A DNA stretch of 64,000 nt. Origin: Harmonia axyridis (Eukaryota; Arthropoda; Insecta; Coleoptera; Coccinellidae). The translations under genes were made by a program, and so were the position numbers. Positions within the stretch are counted from its first letter, which is position 1; every line of letters starts with the position of its first letter. The stretch covers positions 25,109,501 to 25,173,500 of the forward strand of contig NC_059508.1 of the NCBI RefSeq assembly GCF_914767665.1. Direction: 5' to 3'. Below the pieces are notes generated by a model that worked only from the letters and a program-made list of their open reading frames with translations, did not search any database and was not told where the DNA came from. This document shows positions 1 to 12,000 of this stretch, piece after piece.

Positions 1-21
1 ATCCAAGTAAGCCATTCCACA

Positions 22-3000
22 TTGTTGATTTTCTTGGACTCGGATGACACGCAGGTAGCTATAATCTCCCACGTGGTAAGGTCAATTGCTGCTGTAACCA
101 CAAATGCACGACTGACTTCTGTTGTTGATTTCATTTGTTTGTTATTTCCTTCTATGTTTCTCATTCTAACACTTTTCATCGTATTGCACAGGGACGAAAG
201 CTTGACACGCGTGTCTAAGGAAACCACTTTTTTTTGTTTAATCAACAATTATCCAAGTAGGCCATTCCACATTGTTGATTTTCTTGGACTCGGATGTCAC
301 GCAGGTAGCTATAATCTCCCACGTGGTAAGGTCAATTGCTGCTGTAACCACAAATGCACGACTGACTTCTAATGTTGATTTCATTCGTTTGTTATTTTCT
401 TCAATGTTTCTCATTCTAACACTTTTCATCGTATTGCACAGGGACGAAAGCTTGACATGCGTGTCTTAGGAAACCACTTTGGTATAAGGGACTGTTCTTT
501 TTCCCTTTTTTTTGTTTGATCAACAATTATCCAAGTGGGCCATTCCACATTGTTGGTTTTCTTGGACTCGGATGTCACGCAGGTAGCTATCATCTCCCAC
601 GTGGTAAGGTCAATTGCTGCTGTAACCACAAATGCACGACTGACTTCTATTGCTGATTTTATTCGTTTGTTATTTTCTTCAATGTTTCTCATTCTAACAC
701 TTTTTTCATCGTATTGCACAGGGACGAAAGCTTGACACGCGTGTCTAAGGAAACCACTTTGGTATAAGGGACTGTTCTTATTCCCTTCTTTTTGTTTAAT
801 GAACAATTATCCGAATAAGCCATTCCACATTGTTGATTTTCTTGGACTCGGATGTCACGCAGGTAGCTAGAATCTCCCACGTGGTAATGTAAATTGCTGC
901 TGTAACCACAAATGCACGACTGACTTCTGTTGTTGATTTCATTTGTTTGTTTTTTCCTCCTATGTTTCTCATTCTTACAGTTTTCATCGTATTGCACAGG
1001 GACGAAAGCTTGACACACGTGTCTATGGAAACCACATTCGTATAAGGGACTGTTCTTACTTCATTCTTTCTGTATAATGATCAATTATCCAAGTAAGTCA
1101 TTCCACATTGTTGATTTTCTTGGACTCGGATGTCACGCAGGTAGCTATAATCTCCCACGTGGTAAGGTCAATTGCTGCTGAAACCACAAATGCACGACTG
1201 ACTTCTGTTGTTGATTTCATTTGTTTGTTATTTCCTTCAATGTTTCTCATTCTAACACTTTTCATCGTATTGCACAGGGACGAAAGCTTGACACACGTGT
1301 CTAAGAAAACCACTTTGGTATGAGGGACTGTTCTTATTCGCTTCTTTTTGTTCAATCAACAATTATCCAAGTAAGCCATTCCACATTGTTGATTTTCTTG
1401 GACTCGGATGTCACGCAGGTAGCTATAAGCTCCCACGTGGTAAGGTCAATTGCTGCTGTAACCACAAATGCACGACTGACTTCTGTTGTTGATTTCATTT
1501 GTTTGTTATTTCCTTCTATGTTTCTCATTCTAACACTTTTCATCGTATTGCACAGGGACGAAAGCTTGACACACGTGTCTAAGGAAACCACTTTGGTATA
1601 AGGGACTGTTCTTATTTTTTTTTTGTTTTATCAACAATTATCCAAGTAGGCCATTCCACATTGTTGATTTTCTTGGGCTCGGATGTCACGCAGGTAGCTA
1701 TAATCTCCCACGTGGTAAGGTCAATTGCTCCTGTAACCACAAATGCACGACTGACTTCTAATGTTGATTTCATTTGTTTGTTATTTCCTTCAATGTTTCT
1801 CATTCTAACACTTTTCATCGTATTGCACAGGGACGAAAGCTTGACACGCGTGTCTAAGGAAACCACTTTGGTATAAGGGACTGTTCTTATTCCCTTCTTT
1901 TTGTTTAATGAACAATTATCCAAGTAAGCCATTCCACATTGTTGATTTTCTTGGACTCGGATGTCACGCAGGTAGCTATAATCTCCCACGTGGTGAGGTC
2001 AATTGCTGCTGTAACCACAAATGCACGACTGACTTCTGTTGTTGATTTCATTCGTTTGTTATTTTCTTCAATGATTCTCATTCTAACACTTTTCATCGTA
2101 TTGCACAGGGACGAAAGCTTGACACGCGTGTCTAAGGAAACCACTTTGGTATAAGGGACTGTTCTTATTCCCTTCTTTCTGTATAATGATCAATTATCCA
2201 AGTAAGTCATTCCACATTGTTGATTTTCTTGGACTCGGATGACACGCAGGTAGCTATTATCTTTTACGTGGTAAGGTCAATTGCTGCTGTAACCACAAAT
2301 GCACGACTGACTTCTGTTGTTGATTTCATTTGTTTGTTATTTCCTTTAATGTTTCTCATTCTAACATTTCTCATCGTATTGCACAGGGACGAAAGCTTGA
2401 CACACGTGTCTAAGGAAACCACTTTGGTATAAGGGACTGTTCTTATTCCTTTCTTTTTGTATAATGATCAATTATCCAAGTAAGCCATTCCACATTGTTG
2501 ATTTTCTTGGACTCGGATGTCACGCAGGTAGCTATAATCTCCCACGTGGTAAGGTCAATTGCTGCTGTAATCACAAATGCACGACTGACTTCTGTTGTTG
2601 ATTTCATTCGTTTGTTATTTTCTTCAATGATTCTCATTCTAACACTTTTCATCGTATTGCACAGGGACGAAAGCTTGACACGCGTGTCTAAGGAAACCAC
2701 TTTGGTATAAGGGACTGTTCTTATTCCCTTCTTTCTGTATAATGATCAATTATCCAAGTAAGCCATTCCACATTGTTGATTTTCTTGGACTAGGATGTCA
2801 CGCAGGTAGCTATCATCTCCCACGTGGTAAGGTCAATTGCTGCTGTAACCACAAATGCACGACTGACTTCTGTTGTTGATTTCATTTGTTTGTTATTTCC
2901 TTTAATGTTTCTCATTCTAACACTTTTCATCGTATTGCACAGGGACGAAAGCTTGACACGCGTGTCTAAGGAAACCACTTTGGTATAAGGGACTGTTCTT

Positions 3001-6000
3001 ATTCCCTTCTTTCTGTATAATGATCAATTATCCAAGTAAGCCATTCCACATTGTTGATTTTCTTGGACTAGGATGTCACGCAGTAAGGTCAATTGCTGCT
3101 GTAACCACAAATGCACGACTGACTTCTGTTGTTGATTTCATTCGTTTGTTATTTTCTTCAATGTTTCTCATTCTAACACTTTTCATCGTAATGCACAGGG
3201 ACGAAAGCTTGACACACGTGTCTACGGAAACCACATTGGTATAAGGGACTGTTCTTACTCCATTATTTCTGTATAATGATCAATTATCCAATTAAGCCAT
3301 TCCACATTGTTGATTTTCTTGGACTCGGATGTCACGCAGGTAGCTATAATCTCCCACGTGGTAAGGTCAATTGCTGCTGTAATCACAAATGCACGACTGA
3401 CTTCTGTTGTTGATTTGATTTGTTTGTTATTTCCTTCAATGTTTCCCATTCTTACACTTCTCATCGTATTGCACAGGGACGAAAGCTTGACACACGTGTC
3501 TATGGAAACCACATTGGTATAAGGGACTGTTCTTATTCCCTTCTTTCTGTATAATGATCAATTATCCAAGTAAGCCATTCCACATTGTTGATTTTCTTGG
3601 ACTCGGATGACACGCAGGTAGCTATTATCTTTTACGTGGTAAGGTCAATTGCTGCTGTAACCACAAATGCACGACTGACTTCTGTTGTTGATTTCATTTG
3701 TTTGTTATTTCCTTTAATGTTTCTCATTCTAACATTTCTCATCGTATTGCACAGGGACGAAAGCTTGACACACGTGTCTGAGGAAACCACTTTGGTATAA
3801 GGGACTGTTCTTATTCCCTTCTTTCTGTATAATGATCAATTATCCAAGTAAGCCATTCCACATTGTTGATTTTCTTGGACTCGGATGACACGCAGGTAGC
3901 TATAATCTCCCACGTGGTGAGGTCAATTGCTGCTGTAACCACAAATGCACGACTGACTTCTGTTGTTGATTTCATTTGTTTGTTATTTCCTTCTATGTTT
4001 CTCATTCTAACACTTTTCATCGTATTGCACAGGGACGAAAGCTTGACACGCGTGTCTAAGGAAACCACTTTTTTTTGTTTAATCAACAATTATCCAAGTA
4101 GGCCATTCCACATTGTTGATTTTCTTGGACTCGGATGTCACGCAGGTAGCTATAATCTCCCACGTGGTAAGGTCAATTGCTGCTGTAACCACAAATGCAC
4201 GACTGACTTCTAATGTTGATTTCATTCGTTTGTTATTTTCTTCAATGTTTCTCATTCTAACACTTTTCATCGTATTGCACAGGGACGAAAGCTTGACACA
4301 CGTGTCTATGGAAACCACATTGGTATAAGGGACTGTTCTTATTCCCTTCTTTCTGTATAATGATCAATTATCCAAGTAAGCCATTCCACATTGTTGATTT
4401 TCTTGGACTCGGATGTCACGCAGGTAGCTATAATCTCCCACGTGGTAAGGTCAATTGCTGCTGTAATCACAAATGCACGACTGACTTCTGTTGTTGATTT
4501 CATTCGTTTGTTATTTTCTTCAATGATTCTCATTCTAACACTTTTCATCGTATTGCACAGGGACGAAAGCTTGACACGCGTGTCTAGGGAAACCACTTTG
4601 GTATAAGGGACTGTTCTTATTCCCTTCTTTCTGTATAATGATCAATTATCCAAGTAAGCCATTCCACATTGTTGATTTTCTTGGACTCGGATGTCACGCA
4701 GGTAGCTATAATCTCCCACGTGGTAAGGTCAATTGCTGCTGTAATCACAAATGCACGACTGACTTCTGTTGTTGATTTCATTCGTTTGTTATTTTCTTCA
4801 ATGATTCTCATTCTAACACTTTTCATCGTATTGCACAGGGACGAAAGCTTGACACGCGTGTCTAGGGAAACCACTTTGGTATAAGGGACTGTTCTTATTC
4901 CCTTCTTTCTGTATAATGATCAATTATCCAAGTAAGCCATTCCACATTGTTGATTTTCTTGGACTCGGATGTCACGCAGGTAGCTATTATCTCCCACGTG
5001 GTAAGGTCAATTGCTGCTGTAACCACAAATGCACGACTGACTTCTGTTGTTGATTTCATTCGTTTGTTATTTCCTTCAATGTTTCCCATTCTTACACTTC
5101 TCATCGTATTGCACAGGGACGAAAGCTTGACACACGTGTCTATGGAAACCACATTGGTATAAGGGACTGTTCTTATTCCCTTCTTTCTGTATAATGATCA
5201 ATTATCCAAGTAAGCCATTCCACATTGTTGATTTTCTTGGACTCGGATGACACGCAGGTAGCTATTATCTTTTACGTGGTAAGGTCAATTGCTGCTGTAA
5301 CCACAAATGCACGACTGACTTCTGTTGTTGATTTCATTTGTTTGTTATTTCCTTTAATGTTTCTCATTCTAACATTTCTCATCGTATTGCACAGGGACGA
5401 AAGCTTGACACACGTGTCTGAGGAAACCACTTTGGTATAAGGGACTGTTCTTATTCCCTTCTTTCTGTATAATGATCAATTATCCAAGTAAGCCATTCCA
5501 CATTGTTGATTTTCTTGGACTCGGATGACACGCAGGTAGCTATAATCTCCCACGTGGTGAGGTCAATTGCTGCTGTAACCACAAATGCACGACTGACTTC
5601 TGTTGTTGATTTCATTTGTTTGTTATTTCCTTCTATGTTTCTCATTCTAACACTTTTCATCGTATTGCACAGGGACGAAAGCTTGACACGCGTGTCTAAG
5701 GAAACCACTTTTTTTTGTTTAATCAACAATTATCCAAGTAGGCCATTCCACATTGTTGATTTTCTTGGACTCGGATGTCACGCAGGTAGCTATAATCTCC
5801 CACGTGGTAAGGTCAATTGCTGCTGTAACCACAAATGCACGACTGACTTCTAATGTTGATTTCATTCGTTTGTTATTTTCTTCAATGTTTCTCATTCTAA
5901 CACTTTTCATCGTATTGCACAGGGACGAAAGCTTGACACACGTGTCTATGGAAACCACATTGGTATAAGGGACTGTTCTTATTCCCTTCTTTCTGTATAA

Positions 6001-9000
6001 TGATCAATTATCCAAGTAAGCCATTCCACATTGTTGATTTTCTTGGACTCGGATGTCACGCAGGTAGCTATAATCTCCCACGTGGTAAGGTCAATTGCTG
6101 CTGTAATCACAAATGCACGACTGACTTCTGTTGTTGATTTCATTCGTTTGTTATTTTCTTCAATGATTCTCATTCTAACACTTTTCATCGTATTGCACAG
6201 GGACGAAAGCTTGACACGCGTGTCTAGGGAAACCACTTTGGTATAAGGGACTGTTCTTATTCCCTTCTTTCTGTATAATGATCAATTATCCAAGTAAGCC
6301 ATTCCACATTGTTGATTTTCTTGGACTCGGATGTCACGCAGGTAGCTATTATCTCCCACGTGGTAAGGTCAATTGCTGCTGTAACCACAAATGCACGACT
6401 GACTTCTGTTGTTGATTTCATTCGTTTGTTATTTTCTTCAATGTTTCTCATTCTAACACTTTTCATCGTAATGCACAGGGACGAAAGCTTGACACACGTG
6501 TCTACGGAAACCACATTGGTATAAGGGACTGTTCTTACTCCATTCTTTCTGTATAATGATCAATTATCCAATTAAGCCATTCCACATTGTTGATTTTCTT
6601 GGACTCGGATGTCACGCAGGTAGCTATAATCTCCCACGTGGTAAGGTCAATTGCTGCTGTAATCACAAATGCACGACTGACTTCTGTTGTTGATTTGATT
6701 TGTTTGTTATTTCCTTCAATGTTTCTCATTCTAACACTTCTCATCGTATTGCACAGGGACGAAAGCTTGACACACGTGTCTATGGAAACCACATTGGTAT
6801 AAGGGACTGTTCTTATTCCCTTCTTTCTGTATAATGATCAATTATCCAAGTAGGCCATTCCACATTGTTGATTTTCTTGGACTCGGATTTCACGCAGGTA
6901 GCTATAATCTCCCACGTGGTAAGGTCAATTGCTGCTGTAATCACAAATGCACGACTGACTTCTGTTGTTGATTTGATTTGTTTGTTATTTCCTTCAATGT
7001 TTCTCATTCTAACACTTCTCATCGTATTGCACAGGGACGAAAGCTTGACACACGTGTCTATGGAAACCACATTGGTATAAGGGACTGTTCTTATTCCCTT
7101 CTTTCTGTATAATGATCAATTATCCAAGTAAGCCATTCCACATTGTTGATTTTCTTGGACTCGGATGACACGCAGGTAGCTATTATCTTTTACGTGGTAA
7201 GGTCAATTGCTGCTGTAACCACAAATGCACGACTGACTTCTGTTGTTGATTTCATTTGTTTGTTATTTCCTTTAATGTTTCTCATTCTAACATTTCTCAT
7301 CGTATTGCACAGGGACGAAAGCTTGACACACGTGTCTAAGGAAACCACTTTGGTATAAGGGACTGTTCTTATTCCCTTCTTTTTGTTTAATGAACAATTA
7401 TCCAAGTAAGCCGTTCCACATTGTTCATTTTCTTGGGCTCGGATGTCACGCAGGTAGCTGTAATCTCCCACGTGGTAAGGTCAATTGCTGCTGTAACCAC
7501 AAATGCACGACTGACTTCTGTTGTTGATTTCATTCGTTTGTTATTTTCTTCAATGTTTCTCATTCTAACACTTTTCATCGTATTGCACAGGGACGAAAGC
7601 TTGACACGCGTGTCTAAGGAAACCACTTTGGTATAAGGGTCTGTTCTTATTCCCTTCTTTTTGTTTAATGAACAATTATCCAAGTAAGCCATTCCACATT
7701 GTTGATTTTCTTGGACTCGGATGTCACGCAGGTAGCTATAATCTCCCACGTGGTGAGGTCAATTGCTGCTGTAACCACAAATGCACGACTGACTTCTATT
7801 GTTGATTTCATTCGTTTGTTATTTTCTTCAATGATTCTCATTCTAACACTTTTCATCGTATTGCACAGGGACGAAAGCTTGACACGCGTGTCTAAGGAAA
7901 CCACTTTGGTATAAGGGACTGTTCTTATTCCCTTCTTTTTGTTTAATGAACAATTATCCAAGTAAGCAATTCCACATTGATGATTTTCTTGGACTCGGAT
8001 GTCACGCCGGTAGCTATAATCTTCCACGTGATAAGGTCAATTGCTGCTGTAACCACAAATGCACGACTGACTTCTGTTGTTGATTTCATTTGTTTGTTAT
8101 TTCCTTTAATGTTTCTCATTCTGACACTTTTCATCGTATCGCACAGGGACGAAAGCTTGACACGCGTGTCTAAGGAAACCACTTTGGTATAAGGGACTGT
8201 TCTTATTCCCTTCTTTCTGTATAATGATCAATTATCCAAGTAAGCCATTCCACATTGTTGATTTTCTTGGACTAGGATGTCACGCAGTAAGGTCAATTGC
8301 TGCTGTAACCACAAATGCACGACTGACTTCTGTTGTTGATTTCATTCGTTTGTTATTTTCTTCAATGTTTCCCATTCTAACACTTTTCATCATAATGCAC
8401 AGGGACGAAAGCTTGACACACGTGTCTACGGAAACCACATTGGTATAAGGGACTGTTCTTACTCCATTCTTTCTGTATAATGATCAATTATCCAATTAAG
8501 CCATTCCACATTGTTGATTTTCTTGGACTCGGATGTCACGCAGGTAGCTATAATCTCCCACGTGGTAAGGTCAATTGCTGCTGTAATCACAAATGCACGA
8601 CTGACTTCTGTTGTTGATTTGATTTGTTTGTTATTTCCTTCAATGTTTCCCATTCTTACACTTCTCATCGTATTGCACAGGGACGAAAGCTTGACACACG
8701 TGTCTATGGAAACCACATTGGTATAAGGGACTGTTCTTATTCCCTTCTTTCTGTATAATGATCAATTATCCAAGTAAGCCATTCCACATTGTTGATTTTC
8801 TTGGACTCGGATGACACGCAGGTAGCTATTATCTTTTACGTGGTAAGGTCAATTGCTGCTGTAACCACAAATGCACGACTGACTTCTGTTGTTGATTTCA
8901 TTTGTTTGTTATTTCCTTTAATGTTTCTCATTCTAACATTTCTCATCGTATTGCACAGGGACGAAAGCTTGACACACGTGTCTTAGGAAACCACTTTGGT

Positions 9001-9066
9001 ATAAGGGACTGTTCTTATTCCCTTCTTTCTGTATAATGATCAATTATCCAAGTAAGCCATTCCACA
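22..9066 (+). repeat. Higher-order repeat block A1 (9045 bp)
   Basis: This block starts with a 250-bp variant monomer at 22 and ends where the same variant recurs at 9067. Monomers 22-4390 reappear in the same order at 9067-13434 (offset 9045, then 9044 after a 1-bp loss near 11764) and at 36300-40668 (offset 36278). It is 1640 bp longer than its array B counterpart (36300-43704, 7405 bp) because of an internal tandem duplication at 3585-6864. Confidence 0.85.
3585..6864 (+). repeat. Tandem duplication of a 1640-bp, six-monomer unit
   Basis: Monomers at 3585, 3863 (250-bp form), 4113 and 4391 recur at 5225, 5503 (250-bp form), 5753 and 6031, exactly 1640 bp later. The array B equivalent passes directly from the 4391-type (40669) to the 6309-type (40947), so the extra unit is absent there. 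Monomer 4669 is a near copy of 4391, and 4947 looks like a hybrid of a 6309-type front and a 3307-type end, as expected at a crossover. Confidence 0.85.
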
Positions 9067-12000
9067 TTGTTGATTTTCTTGGACTCGGATGACACGCAGG
9101 TAGCTATAATCTCCCACGTGGTAAGGTCAATTGCTGCTGTAACCACAAATGCACGACTGACTTCTGTTGTTGATTTCATTTGTTTGTTATTTCCTTCTAT
9201 GTTTCTCATTCTAACACTTTTCATCGTATTGCACAGGGACGAAAGCTTGACACGCGTGTCTAAGGAAACCACTTTTTTTTGTTTAATCAACAATTATCCA
9301 AGTAGGCCATTCCACATTGTTGATTTTCTTGGACTCGGATGTCACGCAGGTAGCTATAATCTCCCACGTGGTAAGGTCAATTGCTGCTGTAACCACAAAT
9401 GCACGACTGACTTCTAATGTTGATTTCATTCGTTTGTTATTTTCTTCAATGTTTCTCATTCTAACACTTTTCATCGTATTGCATAGGGACGAAAGCTTGA
9501 CATGCGTGTCTTAGGAAACCACTTTGGTATAAGGGACTGTTCTTTTTCCCTTTTTTTTGTTTGATCAACAATTATCCAAGTGGGCCATTCCACATTGTTG
9601 GTTTTCTTGGACTCGGATGTCACGCAGGTAGCTATCATCTCCCACGTGGTAAGGTCAATTGCTGCTGTAACCACAAATGCACGACTGACTTCTATTGCTG
9701 ATTTTATTCGTTTGTTATTTTCTTCAATGTTTCTCATTCTAACACTTTTTTCATCGTATTGCACAGGGACGAAAGCTTGACACGCGTGTCTAAGGAAACC
9801 ACTTTGGTATAAGGGACTGTTCTTATTCCCTTCTTTTTGTTTAATGAACAATTATCCGAATAAGCCATTCCACATTGTTGATTTTCTTGGACTCGGATGT
9901 CACGCAGGTAGCTAGAATCTCCCACGTGGTAATGTAAATTGCTGCTGTAACCACAAATGCACGACTGACTTCTGTTGTTGATTTCATTTGTTTGTTTTTT
10001 CCTCCTATGTTTCTCATTCTTACAGTTTTCATCGTATTGCACAGGGACGAAAGCTTGACACACGTGTCTATGGAAACCACATTCGTATAAGGGACTGTTC
10101 TTACTTCATTCTTTCTGTATAATGATCAATTATCCAAGTAAGTCATTCCACATTGTTGATTTTCTTGGACTCGGATGTCACGCAGGTAGCTATAATCTCC
10201 CACGTGGTAAGGTCAATTGCTGCTGAAACCACAAATGCACGACTGACTTCTGTTGTTGATTTCATTTGTTTGTTATTTCCTTCAATGTTTCTCATTCTAA
10301 CACTTTTCATCGTATTGCACAGGGACGAAAGCTTGACACACGTGTCTAAGAAAACCACTTTGGTATGAGGGACTGTTCTTATTCGCTTCTTTTTGTTCAA
10401 TCAACAATTATCCAAGTAAGCCATTCCACATTGTTGATTTTCTTGGACTCGGATGTCACGCAGGTAACTATAAGCTCCCACGTGGTAAGGTCAATTGCTG
10501 CTGTAACCACAAATGCACGACTGACTTCTGTTGTTGATTTCATTTGTTTGTTATTTCCTTCTATGTTTCTCATTCTAACACTTTTCATCGTATTGCACAG
10601 GGACGAAAGCTTGACACACGTGTCTAAGGAAACCACTTTGGTATAAGGGACTGTTCTTATTTTTTTTTTGTTTAATCAACAATTATCCAAGTAGGCCATT
10701 CCACATTGTTGATTTTCTTGGGCTCGGATGTCACGCAGGTAGCTATAATCTCCCACGTGGTAAGGTCAATTGCTCCTGTAACCACAAATGCACGACTGAC
10801 TTCTAATGTTGATTTCATTTGTTTGTTATTTCCTTCAATGTTTCTCATTCTAACACTTTTCATCGTATTGCACAGGGACGAAAGCTTGACACGCGTGTCT
10901 AAGGAAACCACTTTGGTATAAGGGACTGTTCTTATTCCCTTCTTTTTGTTTAATGAACAATTATCCAAGTAAGCCATTCCACATTGTTGATTTTCTTGGA
11001 CTCGGATGTCACGCAGGTAGCTATAATCTCCCACGTGGTGAGGTCAATTGCTGCTGTAACCACAAATGCACGACTGACTTCTGTTGTTGATTTCATTCGT
11101 TTGTTATTTTCTTCAATGATTCTCATTCTAACACTTTTCATCGTATTGCACAGGGACGAAAGCTTGACACGCGTGTCTAAGGAAACCACTTTGGTATAAG
11201 GGACTGTTCTTATTCCCTTCTTTCTGTATAATGATCAATTATCCAAGTAAGTCATTCCACATTGTTGATTTTCTTGGACTCGGATGACACGCATGTAGCT
11301 ATTATCTTTTACGTGGTAAGGTCAATTGCTGCTGTAACCACAAATGCACGACTGACTTCTGTTGTTGATTTCATTTGTTTGTTATTTCCTTTAATGTTTC
11401 TCATTCTAACATTTCTCATCGTATTGCACAGGGACGAAAGCTTGACACACGTGTCTAAGGAAACCACTTTGGTATAAGGGACTGTTCTTATTCCTTTCTT
11501 TTTGTATAATGATCAATTATCCAAGTAAGCCATTCCACATTGTTGATTTTCTTGGACTCGGATGTCACGCAGGTAGCTATAATCTCCCACGTGGTAAGGT
11601 CAATTGCTGCTGTAATCACAAATGCACGACTGACTTCTGTTGTTGATTTCATTCGTTTGTTATTTTCTTCAATGATTCTCATTCTAACACTTTTCATCGT
11701 ATTGCACAGGGACGAAAGCTTGACACGCGTGTCTAAGGAAACCACTTTGGTATAAGGGACTGTTTTATTCCCTTCTTTCTGTATAATGATCAATTATCCA
11801 AGTAAGCCATTCCACATTGTTGATTTTCTTGGACTCGGATGTCACGCAGGTAGCTATCATCTCCCACGTGGTAAGGTCAATTGCTGCTGTAACCACAAAT
11901 GCACGACTGACTTCTGTTGTTGATTTCATTTGTTTGTTATTTCCTTTAATGTTTCTCATTCTAACACTTTTCATCGTATTGCACAGGGACGAAAGCTTGA

